Origin: Tannerella forsythia
GTDB taxonomy: Bacteria > Bacteroidota > Bacteroidia > Bacteroidales > Tannerellaceae
DNA: 43,400 nt
Direction of reading: 5' to 3'
Assembly: GCF_003860135.1 (NCBI RefSeq)
Contig: NZ_RQYN01000024.1
Coordinates: forward strand, 1 to 43,400
The translations under genes and the position numbers were made by a program. Position 1 is the first letter of the stretch, and each line of letters begins with the position of its first letter. The notes below the pieces were generated by a model. The model was not told the origin of the DNA and searched no databases. It saw only the letters and a list, made by a program, of their open reading frames with translations. Shown here piece by piece: positions 9,501 to 18,643 of this stretch.

Positions 9501-9813
9501 TGGTGCTGATGTTAAATGCCGAATAATCGTGGAGAATGCGGATCAAAGCGGTACGTGCACGACTGCGCAGTTGTTCTTCCGTCAGACGGTGAACCTCAGT
9601 AAGCCTGCCGGTATAATCGGACGATTGCCCCGAAGCCAGCAGATATAACTCGCTTAATATACGGTTTTTCATTTCCTCCGTGGCTTTGTTGGTAAATGTC
9701 ACGGCGAGGATATGACGGTATGCGTCAGGAGCGGAAAAGAGCATGTGCAGGTAATCGCCCGTGAGCGTGTGTGTCTTACCTGTTCCGGCCGAAGCGCGGT
9801 AAATAGTCAGCAT
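6589..9813 (-). CDS. UvrD/Rep-family helicase with C-terminal PD-(D/E)XK nuclease (RecB/AddA-like)
   Basis: A 1074-residue protein with the full superfamily 1A helicase set: Walker A ASAGTGKT (7-14), Walker B-type DEFQDTS, motif III GDIKQSIYRFR, motif V LTIHKSKGLGF and motif VI LYVALTRAKEE. The last 40 residues contain RPDRIMLDGD followed by VVIDYKFG, the aspartate/DxK core of a RecB-type nuclease. It likely processes DNA double-strand ends for recombination, as RecBCD or AddAB do. Such proteins normally work with a second large subunit (AddB or RecC); none is encoded next to it here. It overlaps the upstream SUI1-family gene by 7 bases, so the two share a transcript. AddA versus RecB identity is not settled. 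Confidence 0.9.
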   Translation of the reverse strand: MLTIYRASAGTGKTHTLTGDYLHMLFSAPDAYRHILAVTFTNKATEEMKNRILSELYLLASGQSSDYTGRLTEVHRLTEEQLRSRARTALIRILHDYSAFNISTIDHFFQQTMRAFVREIGLQGNYRIEMDRDLVLSEAIDGLLSDLDKDEHKDLLEWLLRFSEEKVEKGETWDLRTEIRKLSNELFKESYKAFRSEVNRDIADRTALAEYKNMLYAIIRSTESQAVQIGEKGQRVMEQHGLQPSDFKGGARSPFFLFDRLAKGSMKEPSATFKALSDHVESWYTKTTPPERRQTIEQAYDGGLNECVHDVCRFFDALTNYYTALAISRNLYTLGILNDIEQQIRKWREEKNRMLIADTTELLNKIIDGSDIPFVYEKTGTRIEHYMIDEFQDTSAMQWRNFRPLLKESLAYRRANLIVGDIKQSIYRFRNSDWTLLDEQIGRDFPASQLTEKTLSENWRSCRNIVEFNNALFTVVPQLLQILYNDGIDQATLSQESREQYAGKIVSAYSRSYQDVAPPFRAKEGHVRIELLPDEDEHSWKDEAMQRLPMVIERLQKNGYALRDMAVLVRTRNEGIQVADTLLNYKETHTDTSFRYDIISEDALLIGQASSVRFMIGMLQYLNRPDDVTAARTAEAVHAVMQMKTSAEASVQTIRKEVETVFAPEILAELQRLSHRSFYETVEGLYRLFKADFPENEQVFIQAFLDLTAEYGERETADIDRFLKWWKETGCQSKIATPDTQNAIRILTIHKSKGLGFKAVILPFGDWEVDSKSSTMLWCHPSSPPFNRLQVVPVNYTKDLCRTLFAEAYYHEKLHAYIDGLNTLYVALTRAKEELIIFAPDDKAPRTQVISHLLRAALTSDCHATAEGNPLRPLAEGFRPDEGLFEWGDAWQPDSVPASGTEELPMKRIPSVKPDERMFLHLHRQGDFFDDTARRYGILMHDLLSRIRTTADISIAVAAKEAAGEISREEAPGLIEKMQALLNEPSVRPWFDGSMQILNETDILVGNGHSSRPDRIMLDGDRAVVIDYKFGTQKDRRYVYQMNTYVRLLREMGISEVKGYLWYVELGEMDAVSD

Positions 9814-10145
9814 ACTTTATATCCCTCTTTCGTAAGAATGTCGGCCACCTTCTGTCGCCAATCACCTTGGATGATGATTTCACCGTTTTTGGCCGAGCCG
9901 CCCACGCCGCAACGCGTCTTGAGCAGCTTGCCGAGCGCGGCCAGATCATTGCCCGTACCGCGAAAACCGCTGACCAGTGTGACAACTTTGCCTCCACGAT
10001 TCCGCTTGTCGAGCGTGATACGTAGCCGTTGTTTATCCTTCGGCAACGTCTCTTCTTCCGTTTCCTCGTCAGTCTGATACTCATAATCGGGATTAGTCGA
10101 ATACATCACCCCGAGACGGCTCTTCCAATCGTTCTGTTTCATCAT
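9807..10145 (-). CDS. SUI1-family translation initiation factor-like protein (YciH type)
   Basis: A 112-residue protein whose C-terminal two thirds are the eIF1/SUI1 fold: KRNRGGKVVTLVSGF, then the GVGGSAKNGEIIIQGD core with the conserved glycines, and a final helix. Bacterial members such as YciH are proposed to act on start-codon choice or translation under stress; the true role is uncertain. The N-terminal 40 residues are acidic and probably flexible. The start is ATG-ATG at 10145/10142. A perfect -7 box lies 20 bases upstream, and the 3' end overlaps the helicase-nuclease gene. Confidence 0.9.
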   Translation of the reverse strand: MMKQNDWKSRLGVMYSTNPDYEYQTDEETEEETLPKDKQRLRITLDKRNRGGKVVTLVSGFRGTGNDLAALGKLLKTRCGVGGSAKNGEIIIQGDWRQKVADILTKEGYKVC

Positions 10146-10165
10146 TATTCTGCTTTTCTCCGGGG

Positions 10166-10173
10166 CAAAGGTA
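10166..10173 (-). promoter_or_regulatory. -7 promoter box of the SUI1-family gene
   Basis: Minus strand TACCTTTG matches TAnnTTTG, 20 bases before the ATG; likely drives both this gene and the helicase-nuclease gene. Confidence 0.65.
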
Positions 10174-10204
10174 GGAGTTTTCGGGCAGGATATTTCTTTC
10201 TACA

Positions 10205-10366
10205 TGAAAAAAGGCGGTGTGTCATAACAAGCGAACTGCTTCGTTGCTTACGGAATGCGAGCTCGGTCACATACATTCGTATGCTCCCTCACTCTCATCC
10301 TTAGCGCCTTGCATTTCACCCATTCTTACGCACCTAAAAAGGGTGTGCCCAAACATGGCGTTTTGC
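10205..10366. repeat. Non-coding repeat-like block upstream of ruvA
   Basis: This block fills most of the 326-base gap before ruvA. It begins with GCGGTGTGTCATAAC (10213-10227), which resembles one arm of the hairpin at 26395-26428, and ends with GTGTGCCCAAACATGGCG plus TTTTG (10342-10364), which matches the left arm and loop of that hairpin almost base for base. Between them lies about 110 bases with small palindromes such as ATAC-ATTC-GTAT. It has no usable reading frame. It looks like a miniature dispersed element, but only a genome-wide search would prove that. Confidence 0.5.
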
Positions 10367-10471
10367 CTCCCCTCGACCGATACGCATTCAGAAAAAAAAC
10401 CGCCGTCAAAATATACGCTTTTGCCTTTTTCTTCGTTATACTTGGGTATAGATATCTAAACGGGTTAGGGA

Positions 10472-11062
10472 ATGATCGAATATATAAGAGGCGAAATCGT
10501 TGAACTGTCTCCCGCACAAATGGTCATCGAATGCGCAGGGATTGGCTACGGACTGAATATCTCGCTCACGACGTACAGCGCGTTTGACAAACGTCGCGAA
10601 GGAAAAGTGTACGTGCACGAAGTGATTCGGGAAGATGCGCACCTGCTGTTCGGCTTTGCCAGTCGCGAAGAACGTGAATTGTTCTTGCTCCTGACATCCG
10701 TTTCGGGCGTAGGTCCAAATACGGCGCGCATGATTCTCTCGTCCCTCAAACCCTCCGATCTGATCGATGTCATCGCTTCGGGCGATGATGTGAGCCTGAC
10801 GGCCATCAAAGGTATCGGAAGCAAAACGGCACAGCGCATCGTGGTCGATCTGAAAAATAAAGTCAGACCCGTTGAAGGCCTTGACGAACGGAAAGCCGCC
10901 GCAAGAACGGGACGCTCCGATACGGCCGAAGAAGCCGTGGCGGCCCTTGTGATGCTCGGTTTCCAGAAAGCGGCTTCGCAAAAAGCAGTAGATTCCCTGC
11001 TGAAAGGAACACCGGACATGACGGTGGAACAACTGATCAAGACTTCCCTTAAAATGCTTTAA
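10472..11062 (+). CDS. ruvA: Holliday junction branch migration protein RuvA
   Basis: A 196-residue subunit that binds the four-way junction as a tetramer and loads the RuvB motor during recombination. The N-terminal OB fold starts MIEYIRGEIVEL. Two helix-hairpin-helix motifs follow: SGVGPNTARMIL (about 79-90) and IKGIGSKTAQRIV (about 112-124). The C-terminal RuvB-binding domain begins near 145. Length is normal. Its TAA stop overlaps the sprA ATG by one base, so sprA translation is probably coupled to it. The nearest upstream box, TATACTTG near 10436-10443, has one mismatch to the -7 consensus. Confidence 0.96.
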   Translation: MIEYIRGEIVELSPAQMVIECAGIGYGLNISLTTYSAFDKRREGKVYVHEVIREDAHLLFGFASREERELFLLLTSVSGVGPNTARMILSSLKPSDLIDVIASGDDVSLTAIKGIGSKTAQRIVVDLKNKVRPVEGLDERKAAARTGRSDTAEEAVAALVMLGFQKAASQKAVDSLLKGTPDMTVEQLIKTSLKML

Positions 11063-14000
11063 TGAAAAAAGGTTTGAGACATACTATCCGGTTGTTTTAC
11101 GTATGGCTCGGCATGAGTATCTGTACACTTGCACAGGGCCTTGCACAGCAGACAACGACACAGGCAGCACCGAACGATACGCTGCCGAAAAGCCGGTACC
11201 CGATCTCAAAAACCGTCCCACAGGAATACAACGATTTAACACGGCAACTGCCGGCCGATCTGCGCGATCCCGAAAACCTGAAAACCTCGGTCGAATACGA
11301 TCTGCATACCGGCATGTATATTATCCGTACGAAAGTAGGTGACATGGAATTGGGAACCCCCATAACCCTGACACCCGAAGAATATCAGGATTACAGCATG
11401 CAGGAGTCCATGCGTGCCTACTACCGGCAGAAAAACGAGGAATCGTTCCGGCAGTCGGCCAACGGACAGTTTAACTTCATGGATATGCAGTTCAATATCG
11501 GAGCCGCCGACAAGATTTTCGGGCCGGGTGGCGTCCGCGTACGGTCGCAAGGAACGGCCGAACTGAAATTAGGCCTCAAGTCGAGTGGCACGAAAAACCC
11601 GTCACTGCCCGAGCGTTCCCGCAACCGTACTTTCTTTAACTTCGACAACAACGTGCAGCTTAATATGCAAGCTACGGTAGGGACGAAAGTCAATTTCGGC
11701 CTGAACTATAACACCCAATCATCGTTCGATTTCGACGCTTCCCGCCTGAACCTCGCCTATGCCGGGGATGAAGATGAGATCATCAAGAACATCGAAGCCG
11801 GAAACGTCAGCCTCAACACCGGAAACTCGCTCATACGCGGCGGCGCGGCGCTGTTCGGTATCAAGGCCGAACTGCAATTCGGCAAACTGCGTGTCAATGC
11901 GCTGCTGGCACAGCAGAATTCCGAATCGAGAACGATCTCGTCGAAAGGAGGCGTTCAAATGACCGACTTCGAAATCAATGTCGACGACTACGACGAAAAC
12001 CGCCACTTCTTCCTTGCCCATTATTTCCGTGACCAATACGACGAGGCCATGGCACAACTGCCGTATATCTCCTCGAATGTCAGCATCAAACGTATCGAAG
12101 TATGGGTGCTCAACAAACGCAGCAATTACAACGACGCTCGCAATATCGTGGCTTTTTCCGACTTAGGCGAGCACAAACATATCTTCAATTCCAAAGTGCA
12201 GCCGTCAGGTTCCATCTCCGCTCCGCACAACAAAGCGAACACGCTTTATAGCGATCTGGTCGAGAATTATAAGGATGCCCGAAACATCAATAAAGTAGGG
12301 CAAACGCTCGAAGGATTCCTCGAAGGCGGAACGGACTTCGTGAAAATGGAAAGCGCCCGTAAACTCAATCCGTCGGAATACAGACTGAACGAACAGTTAG
12401 GGTACATCTCATTGCAATCGCAATTACAACAGGACGAATGCCTTGCCGTAGCTTTCGAATACATGTACGGCGGCACGTCTTATCAAGTCGGCGAAATGTC
12501 GACCGACGACAAGGAAAATACAGGCCAGTGCCTCTTCGTCAAGCTGCTGAGAGGCGTAAATATGTCGCCCAACATGCCGTTCTGGAACCTGATGATGCGA
12601 AACGTTTACTGGCTCAACGCTTCGGCCATACAAAAAGACAAATTCAAGTTAGATATCGTCTATCAAAGCGATACGGCCGGAACCTATGTATACAGTATTC
12701 AGGAGGGTAACATCGCGGATAAAACCCTGCTGCAAGTGATGAATCTCGACCGGCTCGATGCCAACAACGAACCCAACGAAAGCGGAAGTGGAAACGGATA
12801 TTTCGATTTCGTCGAAGGCTATACGATCAACTCGTTCAACGGCCGCATCTTTTTCCCCGTTGTCGAACCGTTCGGTTCACACCTGCGAAAGGCGATCGGC
12901 AACAATGCCATCGCCGACAAATATGTTTTTCAGGAACTGTACTCCTCGACGAAAACGGCTGCACAGCAGATCGCCGAAAAAAATAAATTCAAATTGCGGG
13001 GTAAGTACCGTGCATCTTCCTCCTCCGAGATCAACCTCGGCGCAACGAATGTAGCACGCGGATCCGTGACGGTCACGGCCGGCGGTGTCAAACTCACCGA
13101 AAATGTAGATTACACCGTCGATTATGCCTCGGGTACGGTAATGATTCTGAACGAAAGTGTCATTGCCAGCAATAGCTCCATCAGTGTTTCGCTCGAGAAT
13201 CAGTCCGTCTATAACATGCAGCGGAAAACAATGATGGGAGTCGATCTGAGTTACGAGTTTTCCAAAAACTTTACTATGGGAGCTACCTTGATGCACCTCT
13301 CCGAGATGCCGCTGACCACGAAAACAGCAATCGGCGACGAATCCATCAAAAATACCTTGTGGGGAGCAAATCTCGCTTATAAAGGCGAAAGCCAGTGGCT
13401 CACCAACATCGTCGACAAACTGCCGCTACTGAACCTGACCAAGCCCAGCCAAATCTCGTTCAACGGAGAATTTGCACATTTGATCGCCGGACATTACGAA
13501 AACCAAAACACGGGCAAACATTCTTATCTCGACGATTTCGAATCGACACAAAGCAGCTTCGACCTGCTCAGCCCCTACCCATGGGCATTGGCCAGTGTAC
13601 CCTACGATCATACGGCTAACGCGCTCTTCCCCGAAGCGTCGTTAGTCAATAACATCGAATACGGTAAAAACCGTGCGCTCTTTGCATGGTACTATATCGA
13701 CGGTATCTTTACACGACCAAGTTCCTCCTTGCGCCCGCGCCACATCAGCGATGACGACATCTCCAACCATTATGTCCGCGCCATCAGCTACTCGGAAATC
13801 TATCCGAACAAAGAGCTGGCCTACAACGAAAACAGCACACTATACGCCCTGAACCTCGCCTACTACCCGAACGAACGTGGTCCATACAACCTCGATGCCG
13901 AGGGTATCAACCCGGACGGTACATTGGCTAACCCGCAGAAGCGATGGGGCGGTATGATGCGAAAACTCGATCAGACCGACTTCGAGATGAATAATATCGA

Positions 14001-17000
14001 ATACATTGAATTCTGGCTCATGGACCCGTTTATTTATAACCGAGAAACGGCTAACGGAGGCGATCTCTATTTCAACCTCGGAGAGCTGTCTGAAGACATC
14101 CTCAAGGACGAAAAGAAATTCTTTGAAAACGGTTTGCCGATCACCGGTGACCGATCGCAGGTCGATACGACCGTCTGGGGAAAGATTCCCATTCAACAAA
14201 GCACGGTCTATGCGTTCGACAACACCGCCGGAGCACGAAAACTACAGGACGTCGGTCTGAACGGTCTGACGAGCGAAGAAGAAAAAACATTCCCGACTTA
14301 TCGGAACTATGTTGAGCAGTTAAAGCGCAAAGTCTCTGCCGAAACGTTGCTCTCGTGGGAAAAGAACCCGTTCTCCCCCCTCAACGACCCCGCCGGCGAT
14401 AATTATCACTACTACCGGGGCTCGGACTACGACCGCGATGAGGTGGACATCCTCACACGTTACAAACGTTATAACGGCACGGAAGGCAACTCAACTGCCG
14501 CAGAAGATTCACCGGAGCGATACGACATATCGTCTAAAACGACCCCCGACGTAGAAGACCTGAATAACGACAATACCCTGAACGATCAGAACGAAAAGTA
14601 CTATGAATATAAGGTATCGATTCGTCCGAAAGATATGGTCGTAGGCAGCAATTACATTGTCAACCAGCGCAAAGTCAAGGTGAAATTGCCGAATGGAAGA
14701 TCAGATACGACCTCTACGTCAGTCACTTGGTATCAATTTAAGATTCCGGTCAAGGAATACCAACGCAAGATCGGTTCGATTCAAGATTTCAGGAGCATCC
14801 GCTTCATGCGCGTGTACATGACCGGTTTTCAGGAGCAGACCATTCTGCGTCTCGGCACATTCGAGTTGGTTCGCGGCGAATGGCGCACTTACCTGCAAGA
14901 TTTGTCGAACCCCAACGCACCGCCTTCCATCAACGGAACGTTAGACATCACATCGGTCAATATCGAAGAAAACGGAGACCGCCAGCCGGTCAACTATATC
15001 TTACCGCCGGGCATCACCCGAATGACCGACCCGAGCCAGCCTCAGCTACGTCAGCAAAACGAACAGGCGCTCTCGTTGAAGGTCACGAACCTCGCCTCGC
15101 AAGACGCACGCGCCATTTATAAGAAAACGAAGTATGATATGCGTCGTTATAAACGGATGCAACTCTTCGTTCATGCCGAAAAATTCATCAACGACGTCAC
15201 TGCCTTGAGCAACGGAGAACTCTCGGTCTTCCTGCGCCTCGGCTCGGACTACAAAAACAACTATTACGAATACGAAGTGCCATTGAATCTGACGCCGGCG
15301 GGACACTATAACAACAACAGCGAGAACGACCGTCAAACCGTCTGGCCTGCGGAAAATATGATCGACTTCGAGATGGAAGTGTTGACGAACCTGAAGATGA
15401 GACGTAACCGTGCCCGCCGAGAAGGACAGAGCGACGTGAGCTTCACAACGCTCTACTCCGAATACGATCCCAAGCGCCAATTGAATAAAATCAGTGTGAT
15501 CGGTAACCCGAGCCTCGCCGAAGTGAAAACGATCATGATCGGGGTGCGTAACAATTCCAAAGACATCAAGAGCGGCGAAATATGGGTGAACGAATTACGC
15601 ATGACGGACTTCGACGAGCAGGGAGGTTGGGCGGCCAACGGAGCCTTGAGTGTAGCCTTATCGGATTTCGGAACATTCAACGCCACCGGACGCATCGAAA
15701 CGGCCGGCTTCGGACGCATCGATCAATCCATTGGCGAACGAAACATGGACGATTACACGCAGTACGCCGTCTCCGCTTCCATGCAGCTGGGCAAATTCTT
15801 CCCCGAAAAGGCACAAGTTAATCTACCGCTTCATTATGCATATTCGCGTGAAACGGTGTCGCCTCAATATAATCCGCTCGATCAGGACGTCAAGCTCAAC
15901 GATGCACTCGATCTCATGGATTCAAAAGCGGAAAAAGACTCACTGAAAAGCTTGTCTCAGCAACAAGTCACGACCAAAAGTATTGCATTGAATAACGTGC
16001 AGGTAAATATTCGCAGTAAGACGCCGATGCCTTACGATCCGGCTAACTTTTCGATGGGCTATGCCTATAACGAAAGCAAGCGCACCGATCCGGAGACCGT
16101 CTACGAAACGACAAAGAATTATCAAGGTAATCTGAGTTATATCTATACGCCGTATGCCAAACCCTTCCAGCCTTTTAGCAACATTGAGAAAGATAACGGA
16201 TTCACCCGGTACTTCAAGCAGTTTGCGCTCAACTATTTGCCGTCTAACATCAGTTTGCAGACCTCAATGCTGCGAAATTATTACGAGATTCAGTTGCGCA
16301 ACCTCGATCCGCTCAGTTCCGGCAACATCCCCGTATCATTCAGCCAGCAATTTTACTGGGATCGCTCGTTCAATATCCGACTGAATCCGCTCAACAATTT
16401 GAATATCGATTTCAGCGCAGGTACGAACGCAAGAATCGAAGAACCGCATGTACAAGTCAACAGAAAGTTGAATCCCCGTGCTTATGAAATATGGAAAGAC
16501 AGTGTTAAAAAGAGTATTGCCGAATTAGGTACGCCACTCCTTTACGATCAGACATTCAATGTCACTTATTCCCTACCGCTTCAGTATATTCCCGTACTCG
16601 ATTGGATGGGAGGAAGCATCTCGTATAATGCGACGTACAATTGGGAACGCGGACCATTTGTAGGCCGTAATATCAAAACCGGCAACAGCATCAAAAATCA
16701 GCGGCAGATGAATTTGCAGGGAAGCATGAACTTCCTGTCGTTCTACAACAAGAACAGGCAGCTGAGAAGAATCAATCAAAAGTACGGTTCGGCAACAGAA
16801 AGCAGTCGTCGCGCACAGGAAAGCAGAAGCCAGAGAAAACAGAAGAGAAAATTCGAAACGACGGTGCAGCTCAATCCCGATAGCGGAACGATCGTTAGTC
16901 ACGGCCTGATGATCCGGAAATTTACCCGCATCGTGGCACGACGTACCGATGACAGTACCTTGTATAAAATAGACTATAAACCGATCGACTACGGGCGTAT

Positions 17001-18510
17001 CCGTATCAACAACCGCGACTCCGTCGAGCTGCAACTGACCATGTATCCGGCGCCTCCGAGAGAGGAAACGCCCGCATACAAAGCCTTAGAATATACGACA
17101 CGCTTCCTGATGATGACACGACGCGTCAATGTTCAGTACGGCTTGAGTGACGGCATGCATATTCCCGGTTTCAGTCCCATGATCGGAGACTGGATCGGGC
17201 AGGCGAATACGGCTTTCGGAAATGCGCCGGGATGGGGATTTGCCTTCGGCGACGTACGCGAAAGCTACATCCGGGAGGCAGCGAATAACAATTGGCTGGT
17301 TATGGATGCGAACAATATCAGACCGGCCCGGATTAACAGCAGTAAAACTCTGACAGCCAACGCCACGCTCGAACCGGCTACCGGCCTCAAGATTGACCTG
17401 AATGCCACCCGTGTCGACTCGCGCGATACGGAAATAAGCTACATGTTCGAGGGCATGCCGACACTTTACGGCGGTACGTTTACCATGACGACCGTCGCCC
17501 TCGGCAATGCCTTTACCCATATCGGAAACGCATCGAACGGATATGAATCGAAAACTTTCCGCGAATTCCTGAATCATCGCGAAGTGATCGCATCAAGACT
17601 GGAGAAAGAATATGCGGCGACGACGTATCCTAATACCGGTTTCCTGACCAATAACCCATTAGCCAACCAACCATACAACCCCGAGAAAGGCAATGTCAGC
17701 CCCAACTCGTCGGATGTGCTGATTCCCGCATTCCTTGCGGCATACACCGGAAAAAATCCAAAAAAAATCGAACTGACGGCTTTTCCCAAAGCGCTTACGA
17801 GCCTCCTGCCGAACTGGCGAATATCGTACGACGGACTGATTCAGATTCCGCTGATAAAAAAGCACTTCAAAAGCATGGTGCTTAGCCATCAATACCGATG
17901 TGTGTACAGTGTCGGTGCCTATCAGTCCTATCCGAAATGGGTAAGCGCCGGTAACGATCATCTCGGTTATATCCCGGATACACGAACCGAAGCCCCGATA
18001 CCTTCTTCGGCATACGAAATCACCTCGGTGAGCATTACCGAAGGATTCAATCCGTTGCTCGGTATCGATGCCACCTTTCTGAATAACGTCACAGCCGGAC
18101 TGAAATATCAGAAAACCCGCAACCTGAACCTGAACGTATCGTCTTATCAAATTGTCGAGGCGCATTCCAACGAACTGATGGTAAGTCTGGGATATAAATA
18201 TGCCGACTTCAACAAAATATTAAAAATACGAAAAAAGAACGATTTCAATAACGATTTGACCGTACGCTTCGATTATGCGCGGCGAAAAACGCAAGCCTTG
18301 ATTCGCAAAATAGCAGACGGATATACGCAGATGACAAGCGGGGCGATGACACAAAGCCTACAATTCTCTGCCGACTATGCATTCAGCAAATCGATTACCT
18401 TGCGCGCTTACTATGATTTGCAAATCAATACTCCCCTCGTTTCCAGCGCGTCCTACCCGACATCGAACTCGGATTATGGCATCAGCATCCGTCTGTCGCT
18501 GAATCAATAA
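11062..18510 (+). CDS. sprA: Type IX secretion outer-membrane translocon SprA/Sov
   Basis: At 2482 residues this is the size of SprA (Flavobacterium) and Sov (Porphyromonas). In those organisms it is a giant single-chain beta-barrel that forms the type IX protein-conducting channel. Residues 1-30 are a signal peptide with a basic start and hydrophobic core ending near AQGLAQQ. The rest is rich in alternating aromatic/polar strands with many Asn, Tyr and Arg, typical of an outer-membrane barrel, and ends in RLSLNQ. The frame is intact over 7.4 kb. The ruvA-sprA order is known from other Bacteroidetes. The type IX sorting-like domain at 1-472 is a plausible client, and the Psd/PssA and S41 genes nearby have no evident link. 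Confidence 0.94.
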   Translation: MKKGLRHTIRLFYVWLGMSICTLAQGLAQQTTTQAAPNDTLPKSRYPISKTVPQEYNDLTRQLPADLRDPENLKTSVEYDLHTGMYIIRTKVGDMELGTPITLTPEEYQDYSMQESMRAYYRQKNEESFRQSANGQFNFMDMQFNIGAADKIFGPGGVRVRSQGTAELKLGLKSSGTKNPSLPERSRNRTFFNFDNNVQLNMQATVGTKVNFGLNYNTQSSFDFDASRLNLAYAGDEDEIIKNIEAGNVSLNTGNSLIRGGAALFGIKAELQFGKLRVNALLAQQNSESRTISSKGGVQMTDFEINVDDYDENRHFFLAHYFRDQYDEAMAQLPYISSNVSIKRIEVWVLNKRSNYNDARNIVAFSDLGEHKHIFNSKVQPSGSISAPHNKANTLYSDLVENYKDARNINKVGQTLEGFLEGGTDFVKMESARKLNPSEYRLNEQLGYISLQSQLQQDECLAVAFEYMYGGTSYQVGEMSTDDKENTGQCLFVKLLRGVNMSPNMPFWNLMMRNVYWLNASAIQKDKFKLDIVYQSDTAGTYVYSIQEGNIADKTLLQVMNLDRLDANNEPNESGSGNGYFDFVEGYTINSFNGRIFFPVVEPFGSHLRKAIGNNAIADKYVFQELYSSTKTAAQQIAEKNKFKLRGKYRASSSSEINLGATNVARGSVTVTAGGVKLTENVDYTVDYASGTVMILNESVIASNSSISVSLENQSVYNMQRKTMMGVDLSYEFSKNFTMGATLMHLSEMPLTTKTAIGDESIKNTLWGANLAYKGESQWLTNIVDKLPLLNLTKPSQISFNGEFAHLIAGHYENQNTGKHSYLDDFESTQSSFDLLSPYPWALASVPYDHTANALFPEASLVNNIEYGKNRALFAWYYIDGIFTRPSSSLRPRHISDDDISNHYVRAISYSEIYPNKELAYNENSTLYALNLAYYPNERGPYNLDAEGINPDGTLANPQKRWGGMMRKLDQTDFEMNNIEYIEFWLMDPFIYNRETANGGDLYFNLGELSEDILKDEKKFFENGLPITGDRSQVDTTVWGKIPIQQSTVYAFDNTAGARKLQDVGLNGLTSEEEKTFPTYRNYVEQLKRKVSAETLLSWEKNPFSPLNDPAGDNYHYYRGSDYDRDEVDILTRYKRYNGTEGNSTAAEDSPERYDISSKTTPDVEDLNNDNTLNDQNEKYYEYKVSIRPKDMVVGSNYIVNQRKVKVKLPNGRSDTTSTSVTWYQFKIPVKEYQRKIGSIQDFRSIRFMRVYMTGFQEQTILRLGTFELVRGEWRTYLQDLSNPNAPPSINGTLDITSVNIEENGDRQPVNYILPPGITRMTDPSQPQLRQQNEQALSLKVTNLASQDARAIYKKTKYDMRRYKRMQLFVHAEKFINDVTALSNGELSVFLRLGSDYKNNYYEYEVPLNLTPAGHYNNNSENDRQTVWPAENMIDFEMEVLTNLKMRRNRARREGQSDVSFTTLYSEYDPKRQLNKISVIGNPSLAEVKTIMIGVRNNSKDIKSGEIWVNELRMTDFDEQGGWAANGALSVALSDFGTFNATGRIETAGFGRIDQSIGERNMDDYTQYAVSASMQLGKFFPEKAQVNLPLHYAYSRETVSPQYNPLDQDVKLNDALDLMDSKAEKDSLKSLSQQQVTTKSIALNNVQVNIRSKTPMPYDPANFSMGYAYNESKRTDPETVYETTKNYQGNLSYIYTPYAKPFQPFSNIEKDNGFTRYFKQFALNYLPSNISLQTSMLRNYYEIQLRNLDPLSSGNIPVSFSQQFYWDRSFNIRLNPLNNLNIDFSAGTNARIEEPHVQVNRKLNPRAYEIWKDSVKKSIAELGTPLLYDQTFNVTYSLPLQYIPVLDWMGGSISYNATYNWERGPFVGRNIKTGNSIKNQRQMNLQGSMNFLSFYNKNRQLRRINQKYGSATESSRRAQESRSQRKQKRKFETTVQLNPDSGTIVSHGLMIRKFTRIVARRTDDSTLYKIDYKPIDYGRIRINNRDSVELQLTMYPAPPREETPAYKALEYTTRFLMMTRRVNVQYGLSDGMHIPGFSPMIGDWIGQANTAFGNAPGWGFAFGDVRESYIREAANNNWLVMDANNIRPARINSSKTLTANATLEPATGLKIDLNATRVDSRDTEISYMFEGMPTLYGGTFTMTTVALGNAFTHIGNASNGYESKTFREFLNHREVIASRLEKEYAATTYPNTGFLTNNPLANQPYNPEKGNVSPNSSDVLIPAFLAAYTGKNPKKIELTAFPKALTSLLPNWRISYDGLIQIPLIKKHFKSMVLSHQYRCVYSVGAYQSYPKWVSAGNDHLGYIPDTRTEAPIPSSAYEITSVSITEGFNPLLGIDATFLNNVTAGLKYQKTRNLNLNVSSYQIVEAHSNELMVSLGYKYADFNKILKIRKKNDFNNDLTVRFDYARRKTQALIRKIADGYTQMTSGAMTQSLQFSADYAFSKSITLRAYYDLQINTPLVSSASYPTSNSDYGISIRLSLNQ

Positions 18511-18518
18511 AATCCAAT

Positions 18519-18556
18519 AAGGAAAAAAGCTTGTCTTTTTTTGTTATTTTTTCCTT
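18519..18556 (+). terminator. Possible AT-rich terminator after sprA
   Basis: AAGGAAAAAA (18519-18528) can pair with TTTTTTCCTT (18547-18556), with T runs in and after the loop. It lies just after the sprA stop codon. The stem is weak, so the call is tentative. Confidence 0.35.
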
Positions 18557-18586
18557 CAAACAAAGCCTAAAGTCAAAAAAAATCGT

Positions 18587-18594
18587 TTACTTTG
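18587..18594 (+). promoter_or_regulatory. Near-consensus -7 box before the DUF349 gene
   Basis: TTACTTTG differs from TAnnTTTG by one base and sits 49 bases before the ATG at 18644. The same TTTACTTTGTA string occurs at 23211-23221. A short GGGA-AAAG-TCCC hairpin lies in the putative leader (18616-18627). Confidence 0.35.
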
Positions 18595-18643
18595 TACCAT
18601 TGGAGGATAATGTATGGGAAAAGTCCCGTAAAAAAATAGTGTA

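Noticed and set aside
10436-11040. Minus-strand frames opposite ruvA
   Set aside because: RuvA motifs are complete on the plus strand; the opposite frames have none.
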